Shown here in pieces: positions 42,636 through 50,394 of a stretch of 64,000 bases of DNA. The stretch lies in assembly GCA_022360315.1 (NCBI GenBank), contig JAKSDA010000210.1:39280-103279 (forward strand), read 5' to 3'. Under the pieces are notes generated by a model, which was not told where the DNA came from, made no database searches, and saw only the letters and a list, made by a program, of their open reading frames with translations. The position numbers and the translations under genes were made by a program. This DNA comes from Pseudomonadota bacterium (GTDB lineage: Bacteria > Myxococcota_A > Polyangia > Haliangiales > Haliangiaceae). Numbering within the stretch: the first letter of the stretch is position 1; each line of letters starts with the position of its first letter.

Positions 42636-44735
42636 ATGGATGGAAGGGTGATCGAAGCCCGGCGCGGTCTGGTCGCGCGGCAATCCTGTGCTGATCCTGG
42701 CATTGTGGCTCGAACGAGGACGCCTGGCCCGGCGAATAGCCGACCGCGCGCTGGCCGGATCGTGGCCGGGGCCTGGCTGATGTTGATGTCGTGCAGCGGT
42801 GACAACGCGACAGTCGAGCTGCGCCGGGTTGCTCCCGAGGCCGGGCCTGCATGTGGTGCACCGGCCGATGCAGAGACCTTGCAGGTGACCGCGCTCGGTG
42901 ATTTTCCAGCCGGCGAGGTGGTCACTGTGGGCAGTCCGCTGCACCGCGGCACCGCCTTCGAACTCACCGGATTGCCGGGCCAAACCCGGGTGCTGCACGT
43001 GAACGTTTTCGGCGATAGCGGGCCGCGTGCGATCGGCAAGACCGCGCCATTTCAACCCGAAAATCTGCAAGATGGCGACGTTCTGGCGGTATTCATGGCG
43101 CCGCCCGACGGCATCTGTCCGACCGGACCGCCCCGGCGCGTCCGGATCGGGCCGATCGCGGCCCGGGCCGGCAGCGGTGTCATCGTGGCTGGCGGGGTCG
43201 ACAGCAATGGCGCCGCGGTTGCCGCCATCGAGCATTACGACCCGACCACCGGCGAGTTTCGCGTCATTGCCGAGTCGCTCTATACCGGTCTACAGGACGG
43301 TCTGGTCGGAGCTACGGCGACTGCTGTTTCCGCCGGTAGCGAGGCCGGCCCCCGGGTGGTGATCGCCGGTGGTGCCGACTCGGGCTATCAGGTGTACGAC
43401 GTCGAGTCGGGAGAGTTTTCGGCCGCTTTTTTGCTGATCCCGGGCCGGGCCAACCACGCTGCCGTGGCCCTGGACGACCATCGCGTGTTTCTGGCTGGCG
43501 GCTGTGAGTTACCGCTCGATCCAGCCCGGCTCGGGACGTGCCAGCCGGGTCAACTGCACAGCGAGACCACCATCGTCGAGCTCGAAGAGGGCCGTTTTCG
43601 TCCCGGACCCACCCTGGCTGTGCCCCGCCAGGGCGGCACTCTGTTGCGCGAAAGCGAGCGGACCGTTCTTTACATCGGCGGGGTCGACGACGCCGGACAG
43701 CCAGTCACGGCCATCGAGCGGATCGATCTCGAGACCGACGGCCCCGGTGAAATGATCGCTGGACCACATCCAGCCGGAGCAGTTGCGGCTCTGGCCAGTG
43801 GCGCTGTGCTGGCCGCCTTTGCGCCACCGGGCAGTGAACCGGCCGGTCATGTATTCGCAGTTCCGCCCGGTGCGCGCCAGCCAGTTGTCGTCCCGGACGC
43901 GCCGCTACCGCGCCGCGGGGCCGCCCTGGCAGCGCTGCAAAACGGACGCATCCTGGTCGTGGGTGGCGCTGATACCGACGACGTGCTGGTCTACCAGCCG
44001 GCGCGCAGTCGGTTTCGCGCCCTTGCCACGGCCGGGCTCGACGTTCGCGACGCTGCCGCGGTCGCTCTCGACGACGGCACCGTGCTGATCGTGGGCGGCA
44101 CCGATGGGTCGGGGGTTGCCCGGACTGATGCGTGGATCGTGCGAACCGACCTCATCGGGCCGTACTCGAGCGGGATCGACCTGTCGTTTGGCGTCGAGTC
44201 GACTCCGAGTGTCGAGCAGTGGGTGAGCAAGAATCCCGGCCAGGTCGAGTTTGTCGCCGAGCGCGACGGCGACGTTGCCCACGCTGTGATCACCTCGAGC
44301 GGCGTCGCCGGTGGGCTGCCTTCTGATTGGGCAGTGATCGCGGGCCCGCGATTCTCACGGGCTCGGATTCGGGTGGTGGCCCGTTCTCTCGGCGGCGGCG
44401 TGGCAGTGCTGGCCGGGTTCCGGGGAGCTGACGACTATCTGGCACTGATCTTGTTGCCCGGTCAGGATGCGACGGTTTTTGTACTGGAGCGCGGCCAACT
44501 CAGCCGGCTCGACTGCGAGGCCGGCACGGTCACCGCCGAGCTCATTGCCGATCGGGACGAGTCTGCGGTCATCGAGGTAATGCTCGGCTCCGATGAGGTA
44601 TCGGCGTCGATCGACAGCCAGATTCTCATCGAGTGTGGCGACCTCGACCGGCTGCCGATCGGTCTGGTCGGCGTCGGTGCAGTGGGCAGCGCCGGGCAGG
44701 CAGTGCGAGTCGATTCGGTCACGGTGGTCCGGTGA
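42636..44735 (+). CDS. Kelch-repeat lipoprotein
   Basis: The 699-residue protein carries a lipobox LMSC near residue 50 preceded by an arginine-rich n-region and a hydrophobic segment, and several Kelch/galactose-oxidase-like blades with the pattern V-V-I-A-G-G-A-D and VDD-AGQPVTA (about 175-520), then a C-terminal beta domain. It should be an exported, membrane-anchored beta-propeller, function unknown. GTG 42705 is a more likely start than ATG 42636, because it places the signal sequence at the N-terminus. It diverges from the Ser/Thr kinase gene with only 25 bp between the annotated starts. Confidence 0.75.
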   Translation: MDGRVIEARRGLVARQSCADPGIVARTRTPGPANSRPRAGRIVAGAWLMLMSCSGDNATVELRRVAPEAGPACGAPADAETLQVTALGDFPAGEVVTVGSPLHRGTAFELTGLPGQTRVLHVNVFGDSGPRAIGKTAPFQPENLQDGDVLAVFMAPPDGICPTGPPRRVRIGPIAARAGSGVIVAGGVDSNGAAVAAIEHYDPTTGEFRVIAESLYTGLQDGLVGATATAVSAGSEAGPRVVIAGGADSGYQVYDVESGEFSAAFLLIPGRANHAAVALDDHRVFLAGGCELPLDPARLGTCQPGQLHSETTIVELEEGRFRPGPTLAVPRQGGTLLRESERTVLYIGGVDDAGQPVTAIERIDLETDGPGEMIAGPHPAGAVAALASGAVLAAFAPPGSEPAGHVFAVPPGARQPVVVPDAPLPRRGAALAALQNGRILVVGGADTDDVLVYQPARSRFRALATAGLDVRDAAAVALDDGTVLIVGGTDGSGVARTDAWIVRTDLIGPYSSGIDLSFGVESTPSVEQWVSKNPGQVEFVAERDGDVAHAVITSSGVAGGLPSDWAVIAGPRFSRARIRVVARSLGGGVAVLAGFRGADDYLALILLPGQDATVFVLERGQLSRLDCEAGTVTAELIADRDESAVIEVMLGSDEVSASIDSQILIECGDLDRLPIGLVGVGAVGSAGQAVRVDSVTVVR

Positions 44736-44772
44736 GTTTGCTCGTCCACGCCCTCGCATGTGCTGCTCGCTG

Positions 44773-46467
44773 TCACTCGGCTCGTTCGCGGCAAGCATAC
44801 TCGCAGTGGCGCCGATTGGGACAGTCATAGGCGCAGCCTGCGGCCAGGGCAAAGCTGATCAGTATCTCGTCGGGGGAACTGGCCGTGGTTCCGACCGCGC
44901 GGCGAGCCGCTCGGGCCGACGGAGCCAGGCTGCTGCCATCGTGGGCATAGGGCGAGGCAACAAAGCCGAGACGAAACAGGGTATCCCGGACCAGGCGCCG
45001 CGGCAACGCGGTGAAATGCCTGAGGTCTTGATGGCGCAACGCTCCGATCTCGGCCACAGCACCCATCATCCAGAACAGCTCGATCTTGAGCAGACCGCGG
45101 CCGAGGGCATTGTCGAGCACTGTGAAGGCCTCGCCTGCGCTGTTCTGCTTTTCGAGGGTAGCGGCCAGATCGGGAGCCTCAGCACAGCGCCGGGCAATGA
45201 GCGAAGCCAGCATCAGGGCCTTGGAATCGACGTGCTCGGGCAGAACATCGGGCGCGGTGCCGTAGTACAGGTCGCCGAGCACGCCGGCCTGGTCGAGCGC
45301 GCCGTAGATGGCCCTGACCGACTCTCGATCACGGCCCAGGCGAAAGACCAGAGCCGAGGCAACCGCAATGCGGTACAGTGCCTCGTCGGCGTTTTCCATC
45401 CAAGTCTCGGCATTAAAACCAAAATCGGTCGGCTTGGCGCCGACCGCCTGGGGCGACTGCTCGGCCCACCACGAGTCGATGCGCTGTGCGGTCTCGTCGA
45501 GCACGTCGTCGGGAAACACGTCCTGGCCGACAAAACGGCTCACCGTGGTGGGCTGGCCGCGGCCTCGTGGTGTGTCGAGCGAGCTCGTATCGATGGCCAG
45601 CAGCGAGCCGTCGGCCGATCGGGCACCGGCGGGGACAGTCACAGACCGGGCCGCAGCCCCGGCTGCTGCGATCGGCCCGGCTTTCGCATTGCTCGCACTG
45701 CCGGGCTGGCCGCCGGTATCTCCTGCCTTGGCGCCGGTATCTCCTGCCTTGGCGTCGGTATCGCGGCCGGCCGTCGGGGCCACCTCATCGCTGTCCGCCG
45801 GACCGGCCCCGGCCGCCTCGCCGGCCTCGGCCGAAATCCCGTCGGCTGTCGGTGCTGTGTCGGACGGCGAGATGGTATCCAGCTCCTCGGTCACCGTGTC
45901 GTTTTCCGCTGCCGCGACGTCGTCGAGAAATTCCTCGACATCGAACTGGGCCGCCATATCGAGGTAGGACTTGCCGCGCTGGCCGAGGTCGAACGCAATA
46001 CCGACCATTTTCAGAATGTCCAGTCCCAGCGCCATGTGCAGCCAGGATTCCAGCTCGGGACGACTGGGCTTTTTGCCGCGATAGGCAAATGAGTCGACGT
46101 GTTTGACGATGTCGTCGCGCGAGTGGACCCGCTCTTTGAGAAGCTCGATGATGGTCTTGAAAAGCAGCGGATTGGCCTCCCACAGCCGCGTGGCGAGAAG
46201 CTCGTGCGCCTTGCCGTCGGTTTTCTGCGCCGCCAGGTCGCGGACCAGCTTGGACCGCTTCATCTGACCGGCGTGTTCCATGTTCAAAAACGCCAGCGTG
46301 CCCGCAATACGCTTCTGATCCCACAGGCGATATTCCTTCATGCGCTTGCGGAAATTGCGAAACTGCTCCCCGGTCGCCGGCATCTCGCGACAGGCCATGA
46401 TGAGAGAAAGCACTGCCCGTTGCGGATCCCCGCTGGGCAGATAGGGAAACTCGACGAGCTGGTTCAT
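44773..46467 (-). CDS. Unrecognised 564-residue protein with C-terminal Cys cluster
   Basis: I do not recognise this protein. Residues 1-190 are helical and charged, winged-helix-like in places; residues 190-310 are an Ala/Gly/Asp-rich linker with two AKAGDTG units (DNA repeat near 45715-45760); residues 310-530 are again helical. The last 20 residues contain C-AYD-C-PNRRH-C-EYA-C, i.e. CxxxC-x5-CxxxC, which could bind zinc or an Fe-S cluster. There is no signal peptide or membrane segment. It ends 37 bp from the convergent Kelch gene. A role in nucleic-acid or metal handling is possible but not supported. Confidence 0.6.
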   Translation of the reverse strand: MNQLVEFPYLPSGDPQRAVLSLIMACREMPATGEQFRNFRKRMKEYRLWDQKRIAGTLAFLNMEHAGQMKRSKLVRDLAAQKTDGKAHELLATRLWEANPLLFKTIIELLKERVHSRDDIVKHVDSFAYRGKKPSRPELESWLHMALGLDILKMVGIAFDLGQRGKSYLDMAAQFDVEEFLDDVAAAENDTVTEELDTISPSDTAPTADGISAEAGEAAGAGPADSDEVAPTAGRDTDAKAGDTGAKAGDTGGQPGSASNAKAGPIAAAGAAARSVTVPAGARSADGSLLAIDTSSLDTPRGRGQPTTVSRFVGQDVFPDDVLDETAQRIDSWWAEQSPQAVGAKPTDFGFNAETWMENADEALYRIAVASALVFRLGRDRESVRAIYGALDQAGVLGDLYYGTAPDVLPEHVDSKALMLASLIARRCAEAPDLAATLEKQNSAGEAFTVLDNALGRGLLKIELFWMMGAVAEIGALRHQDLRHFTALPRRLVRDTLFRLGFVASPYAHDGSSLAPSARAARRAVGTTASSPDEILISFALAAGCAYDCPNRRHCEYACRERAE

Positions 46468-46710
46468 CGCCTGGGAACATACTCACGAGGCGCCCGGGCC
46501 GGCAAGAAGCCGGTCGGCACCAACGGTCGCGACGTTGTCGCCGGGTCGAACGGACCGCTGGCGACCGCTCCGGCCGGTGCCCGAATTGTCAAGGATTACT
46601 GACTGAAATTAGCCGGTTACGTTTGTGAAGCCGACCGGTTGCCAGCTTGGGGCGCGACTCCACGCCGGTGCTACACTCCGCGTCGCACACACTAGCAAAG
46701 GAATGCGACC

Positions 46711-47727
46711 ATGAGCCCGACAACAAACCAACCGATCAACCGCCAATTTCGGCTCGCCGAGCGCCCGCAGGGGGTGCCGACTGCCGGAGTTTGGGATTAT
46801 GTCGAGGAGCCAGCGCGGTCGCCCGATGAGGGCGAGATGCTGGTCAAGGTCGAGTATATTTCGCTCGATCCGGCCATGCGCGGCTGGATGAACGCGCGCA
46901 AGTCGTATATCGAGCCGGTCGGGATCGGCGAGGTGATGCGTGCCGGTGCGGTCGGCGAGGTCCTTGACAGCAAGGCAGACGGTTTTGCGCCCGGCGACAA
47001 GGTCTATGGCGTGTTGGGTGTCCAGACCCATGCCACGGTGCCGGCCCGGGGGATCCACAAGATCGACGCCACCTTGGCGCCGATTCAGCGATACCTGGGC
47101 GCACTCGGTATGCCGGGCATGACGGCCTATTTTGGCCTGCTCGACATCGGTCGACCAGAGCCGGGGCAGACTGTGGTGGTCTCGGGCGCTGCTGGTGCAG
47201 TAGGGTCTCTGGTCGGGCAGATCGCCAAGATCAAGGGCTGTCGTGCCATTGGCATTGCCGGCGGGCCCGATAAATGCCGTTGGGTGGTCGAGCAGCTGGG
47301 CTTTGACGGCTGCATTGACTACAAGTCTGAAGACGTCTACCAGAGCCTCAAACAGCATTGTCCCGACGGGGTCGATGTCTATTTCGACAATGTCGGCGGC
47401 GACATTCTCGATGCTGTGTTGCGCCTCCTGGCAATGCGGGCCCGCATTGTCATCTGCGGGGCCATCTCGCAGTACAACAATCTCGACCAGGTGCGGGGAC
47501 CGGCAAACTACATGTCACTCCTGGTCTATCGGGCGCGCATGGAGGGATTTGTCGTGCTCGACTATGCCCAGCAGTATTCCCGGGGTGTGGCCGAGATCGC
47601 CAAATGGATCGGCGAGGGCAAACTGATTGTGAAAGAAGATATTCGGGACAACTTCGAACGCTTTCCCGAAATTTTCGGCATGCTGTTCAAGGGCGACAAT
47701 CTCGGCAAGCTGATCATGAAGCCGTGA
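46711..47727 (+). CDS. NADP-dependent zinc-free MDR oxidoreductase (CurA/leukotriene B4 dehydrogenase-like)
   Basis: The 338-residue protein matches medium-chain dehydrogenase/reductases of the zinc-free PTGR/CurA group: N-terminal NRQFRLAERPQG, SLDPAMRGWM, the Rossmann motif GAAGAVGSLVGQIAKIKG (about 155-172) and YFDNVGGDILDAVL. It reduces activated double bonds with NADPH, for example alkenals or quinone-like electrophiles. ATG 46711 is preceded by AAAGGA at good spacing. It is monocistronic, and the neighbouring region 47728-48843 contains gene debris. Confidence 0.9.
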   Translation: MSPTTNQPINRQFRLAERPQGVPTAGVWDYVEEPARSPDEGEMLVKVEYISLDPAMRGWMNARKSYIEPVGIGEVMRAGAVGEVLDSKADGFAPGDKVYGVLGVQTHATVPARGIHKIDATLAPIQRYLGALGMPGMTAYFGLLDIGRPEPGQTVVVSGAAGAVGSLVGQIAKIKGCRAIGIAGGPDKCRWVVEQLGFDGCIDYKSEDVYQSLKQHCPDGVDVYFDNVGGDILDAVLRLLAMRARIVICGAISQYNNLDQVRGPANYMSLLVYRARMEGFVVLDYAQQYSRGVAEIAKWIGEGKLIVKEDIRDNFERFPEIFGMLFKGDNLGKLIMKP

Positions 47728-47913
47728 GCCTGCGGCGAGGAGAATGCGAGTTGTCCGGTATCAACCACGATCGTTCCCGTCGGGTTGTCGTGCATACCGC
47801 TCAGCGCAAGGGATGCGTCCTGTACGTCAAGAAAGGCCATTTGTCCAGTCTCGCCTAGCGGGATTTTCGGGCTCTTGTGATACTCCCTTTGTCGTACTAC
47901 GTCTGAGTCATCC

Positions 47914-48342
47914 ATGCTTACCCGAGCTCTCATCCGCAACTACAAAGTGATTCGCGAGCTATCGCTTGATCTGGGCCGCTTCACCGTGCTCGTCGGTCCG
48001 AACGCGTGTGGCAAGTCGAGCGTTCCGCAAGGGATAGCGCACTTGTGTGCGATGCGGGACACGGCCCCGCAGGAGTTATTCACAGGTAAGTCCGCCATCG
48101 AAATCATCCGAGCTCGACACGGGTCAGACGATGAGCCCATGGCGGCCGTGCTGGCACATCTGAAGCTCGCCCATCAGGAATACTTCGACACGATCAAGAA
48201 AAGCGCGATTTCGGTGATCTCAGCCCTTCGAGATATCCGTATTCGACCGGCGACAGTGCGCGCTGGCCGAAACAAGACCTCTCAAGGCCTACGAATGGTC
48301 GACACGAGCAGCCAGGATATGGTCGCGAAGCCCCTGGCATGA
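47914..48342 (+). pseudogene. Truncated AAA (ABC-type) ATPase N-terminus
   Basis: Residues 1-85 look like the N-terminal half of an AAA/ABC-type ATPase: LTRALIRNYKVIRELSLDL and the Walker A GPNACGKSS (about 29-37), with the ELFTGKSAI segment. No Walker B or signature region follows; after about residue 90 the sequence loses similarity and stops. It is probably a degraded remnant of a defence- or phage-related ATPase gene. Confidence 0.6.
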
Positions 48343-48352
48343 CCTCCCCGCC

Positions 48353-48706
48353 GTGGACACAGCTCGATCTCTCGACCGGGCCCGATGGCACAGGCTGATC
48401 CGGTTTGCGCCAAAAGTCTGGTGCGATGAGGTCGTGCGCGGCCTTTCGCAATGGGGGCACTGGACCGCTGTGGCCGGACTGCAACTTGTGAGCGTGCTGC
48501 TCGCCCATGAGCTGCCGGAGGAACAACAGTCGGCCCTGGTGGAATGCCTGGAGGTGTGGTCACGTGGCTTGCTGCCCTGGAAGCTCCAGCACAATCCTCT
48601 GCGAAGCCGATGTATTGGCGATGTGGCGCAGGAAATCGCTTACCAGCACGAGCGAGCAGCCGGGCCGGGTACCTTGCACGATGCAAACCAAGAAGGCGAC
48701 GATTGA
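48353..48706 (+). CDS. Unrecognised short ORF in the debris region
   Basis: A 117-codon frame beginning at GTG reads as a plausible soluble protein, with WCDEVVRGLSQWGHWTAVAG and LLAHELPEEQQSALVECLEV stretches, but no family is recognised and there is no ribosome binding site. It follows the ATPase remnant by 10 bp and could be part of the same decayed module or chance. Confidence 0.3.
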   Translation: MDTARSLDRARWHRLIRFAPKVWCDEVVRGLSQWGHWTAVAGLQLVSVLLAHELPEEQQSALVECLEVWSRGLLPWKLQHNPLRSRCIGDVAQEIAYQHERAAGPGTLHDANQEGDD

Positions 48707-48847
48707 CGGCTAGCAACGCTCGAGCATGGAGACTATGTATCGCCGCGATGAACCCGGCCAGGTGCCGTGGCAAACTGTCGATCCATTGGCGACCTGCGGT
48801 GCACGAACATGCAACCACGACACGAGGCGACATAACGAGGCGACATA

Positions 48848-50149
48848 ATGAGTCCCGAAACCATCGACAGTCTTCTGGAGTTTGCCCTGGCGCTCGGTAT
48901 CGGGCTCTTTGTCGGCCTGGAGCGCGAACATCACGAGACCGCGTCGGATTATCCCGAAAGCCCCGGTGAGCGCGGGGTGGGTGCCAGGTCGCTGGCCATG
49001 GGGGCGCGCACCTTTGCCCTGCTCAGCATGCTGGGCTGGGTCATCGGCTTTATCGGTTCGACGTGGACCTGGCTGCCGCCGGTCGGTCTCCTGGTGGTCG
49101 GCGGCGTGGTCGCCGCTCAGTACGCGATCGCTCGTGAGGGAGTCGGTTTGACCACCGAGGTCGCCGCGATTGTCACCTTTGTTCTCGGCATGCTGGTCAC
49201 CGTGCACCGCGAGCTGGCTGTCGCAGTCGCCCTGGCCACCGCATTGCTCCTGGTCTCCAAGCCGCTGGTCTGGTCAGTGATATCGAAACTGCGCCAGGTG
49301 GAAGTGACAGCCACAGTGCAGCTGCTCATTCTGTTTGCCATCGTCCTGCCTATATTGCCCGAACAGCCGGTCGATCCGTGGCAGATCCTGCCGCCGCGCA
49401 AGATCGGTTTATTCGTCGTATTGATCGCCGGGATCGGTTTTGTAGGTTACGTGCTCAGTCGAATGTTTGGTGCGCGCCGGGGGGCTGGCTTGACCGGCCT
49501 GGTCGGTGGGCTGACCAGCTCGACAGCGGTCACTGTGGCCATGTCCAAGGCCGGTCGCTCGGCCAACGCGATGCGCGAGCCGGGAAAACTCGCGGTTTTT
49601 CTGGCCAACGCAGTGATGTTTGCCCGAGTCATCGTGGTCACCGCAGTGCTCAGCCGCGATGTTGCACTGCTTCTGGCCATCCCGATGACGGCGATGGGGC
49701 TGATCATGCTGGTCGGCGTGCTGCGCAGCTGGCGGCGTCTGGCCAACCAGGCCAGCGTCGATCCGGTCCCTGAGGCTCCTGCCATCGCCAATCCGTTCGA
49801 GCTCTTGCCCGCCCTGCAATGGGGGGCGATTTTGTGTCTTGTCCTCGTGGTCGCCTACTTTGCCCAGCTGTGGTTTGGCGACAGCGGCCTCCTCGCCGCA
49901 GCCGCCGCGTCAGGCCTCGCCGATGTCGACGCCATCACCATCGCTGTTGCCAATCAAGCCTCGAATGGCACACTCGCTGTCGAAACCGCGGCCCTGGCGG
50001 TCAGCATTGCGGTCGTGAGCAATACCATCGTCAAGGGGGCTCTCTCTGTGGTCGCCGGTGGCCGGGCATTTGGGCTGGACATCGCAATTACGTTCAGCAT
50101 CGCGATCGCGGTCGGCTTGGCCGCCGCCATCGTGACTAACGCGATGTGA
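48848..50149 (+). CDS. MgtC/DUF4010 integral membrane protein
   Basis: The 433-residue protein has an N-terminal MgtC-like unit (ALGIGLFVGLEREHHE, about 13-29) and a C-terminal DUF4010 part with TGLVGGLTSSTAVTVAMS; at least eleven hydrophobic segments are visible. Function in this family is unknown; magnesium or envelope stress adaptation has been proposed for MgtC proteins. It starts at ATG 48848 soon after the debris region and ends 245 bp before the helicase start. Confidence 0.85.
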   Translation: MSPETIDSLLEFALALGIGLFVGLEREHHETASDYPESPGERGVGARSLAMGARTFALLSMLGWVIGFIGSTWTWLPPVGLLVVGGVVAAQYAIAREGVGLTTEVAAIVTFVLGMLVTVHRELAVAVALATALLLVSKPLVWSVISKLRQVEVTATVQLLILFAIVLPILPEQPVDPWQILPPRKIGLFVVLIAGIGFVGYVLSRMFGARRGAGLTGLVGGLTSSTAVTVAMSKAGRSANAMREPGKLAVFLANAVMFARVIVVTAVLSRDVALLLAIPMTAMGLIMLVGVLRSWRRLANQASVDPVPEAPAIANPFELLPALQWGAILCLVLVVAYFAQLWFGDSGLLAAAAASGLADVDAITIAVANQASNGTLAVETAALAVSIAVVSNTIVKGALSVVAGGRAFGLDIAITFSIAIAVGLAAAIVTNAM

Positions 50150-50177
50150 GCCAGGCGCCTACAGATGGCCGTATGGC

Positions 50178-50214
50178 AAACGATCCAAGGTTATCCACAA
50201 GCAATGTGTTTCTG
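50178..50214 (-). repeat. Dispersed repeat family, short copy E
   Basis: GGTTATCCACAAGCAATGTG and TTTCTG (50189-50214) match the end block ATCCACAACCAATGTGTTTCTG of the longer copies at about 20 of 22 positions. It touches the stop codon of the SEC-C remnant. Confidence 0.65.
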
Positions 50215-50215
50215 T

Positions 50216-50365
50216 TTACGTCGCACCGCAACAGCGCTTGTACTTGCGCCCGTTGCCCCAGAGACACGGCGCATTGCGATCGAGTTTGGCCGCACGCCGG
50301 TGCGATCGACGTTTTCTGGCCCAACCGCAGAGTCGGGATACAATCCCGGTCTTGTAGTGCGTCCC
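50216..50365 (-). pseudogene. SEC-C motif remnant
   Basis: On the minus strand a 49-codon open frame without a usual start codon ends with DRNAPCLWGNGRKYKRCC and TAA. This is the SEC-C zinc motif (canonical RNDPCPCGSGKKYKRCC) with the second Cys replaced by Trp. SEC-C motifs normally end SecA or small metal-binding proteins. The loss of a zinc ligand and of the upstream gene indicates a relic. It also shows that the helicase gene does not begin at the longer frame of 50146. Confidence 0.65.
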
Positions 50366-50394
50366 TCACCCTGGCAACTTCGGCTCATCCCGAC

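Noticed and set aside
47745..47880. Minus-strand stretch resembling an SDR C-terminus (IPLGETGQ and TGTIVVDTGQ)
   Set aside because: Too short and lacks the cofactor and catalytic motifs; mentioned only as possible debris.
50146..50394. N-terminal extension of the helicase from GTG 50146
   Set aside because: The extra residues show no domain and the segment encodes a SEC-C relic on the other strand and a repeat copy; GTG 50395 is a better start.
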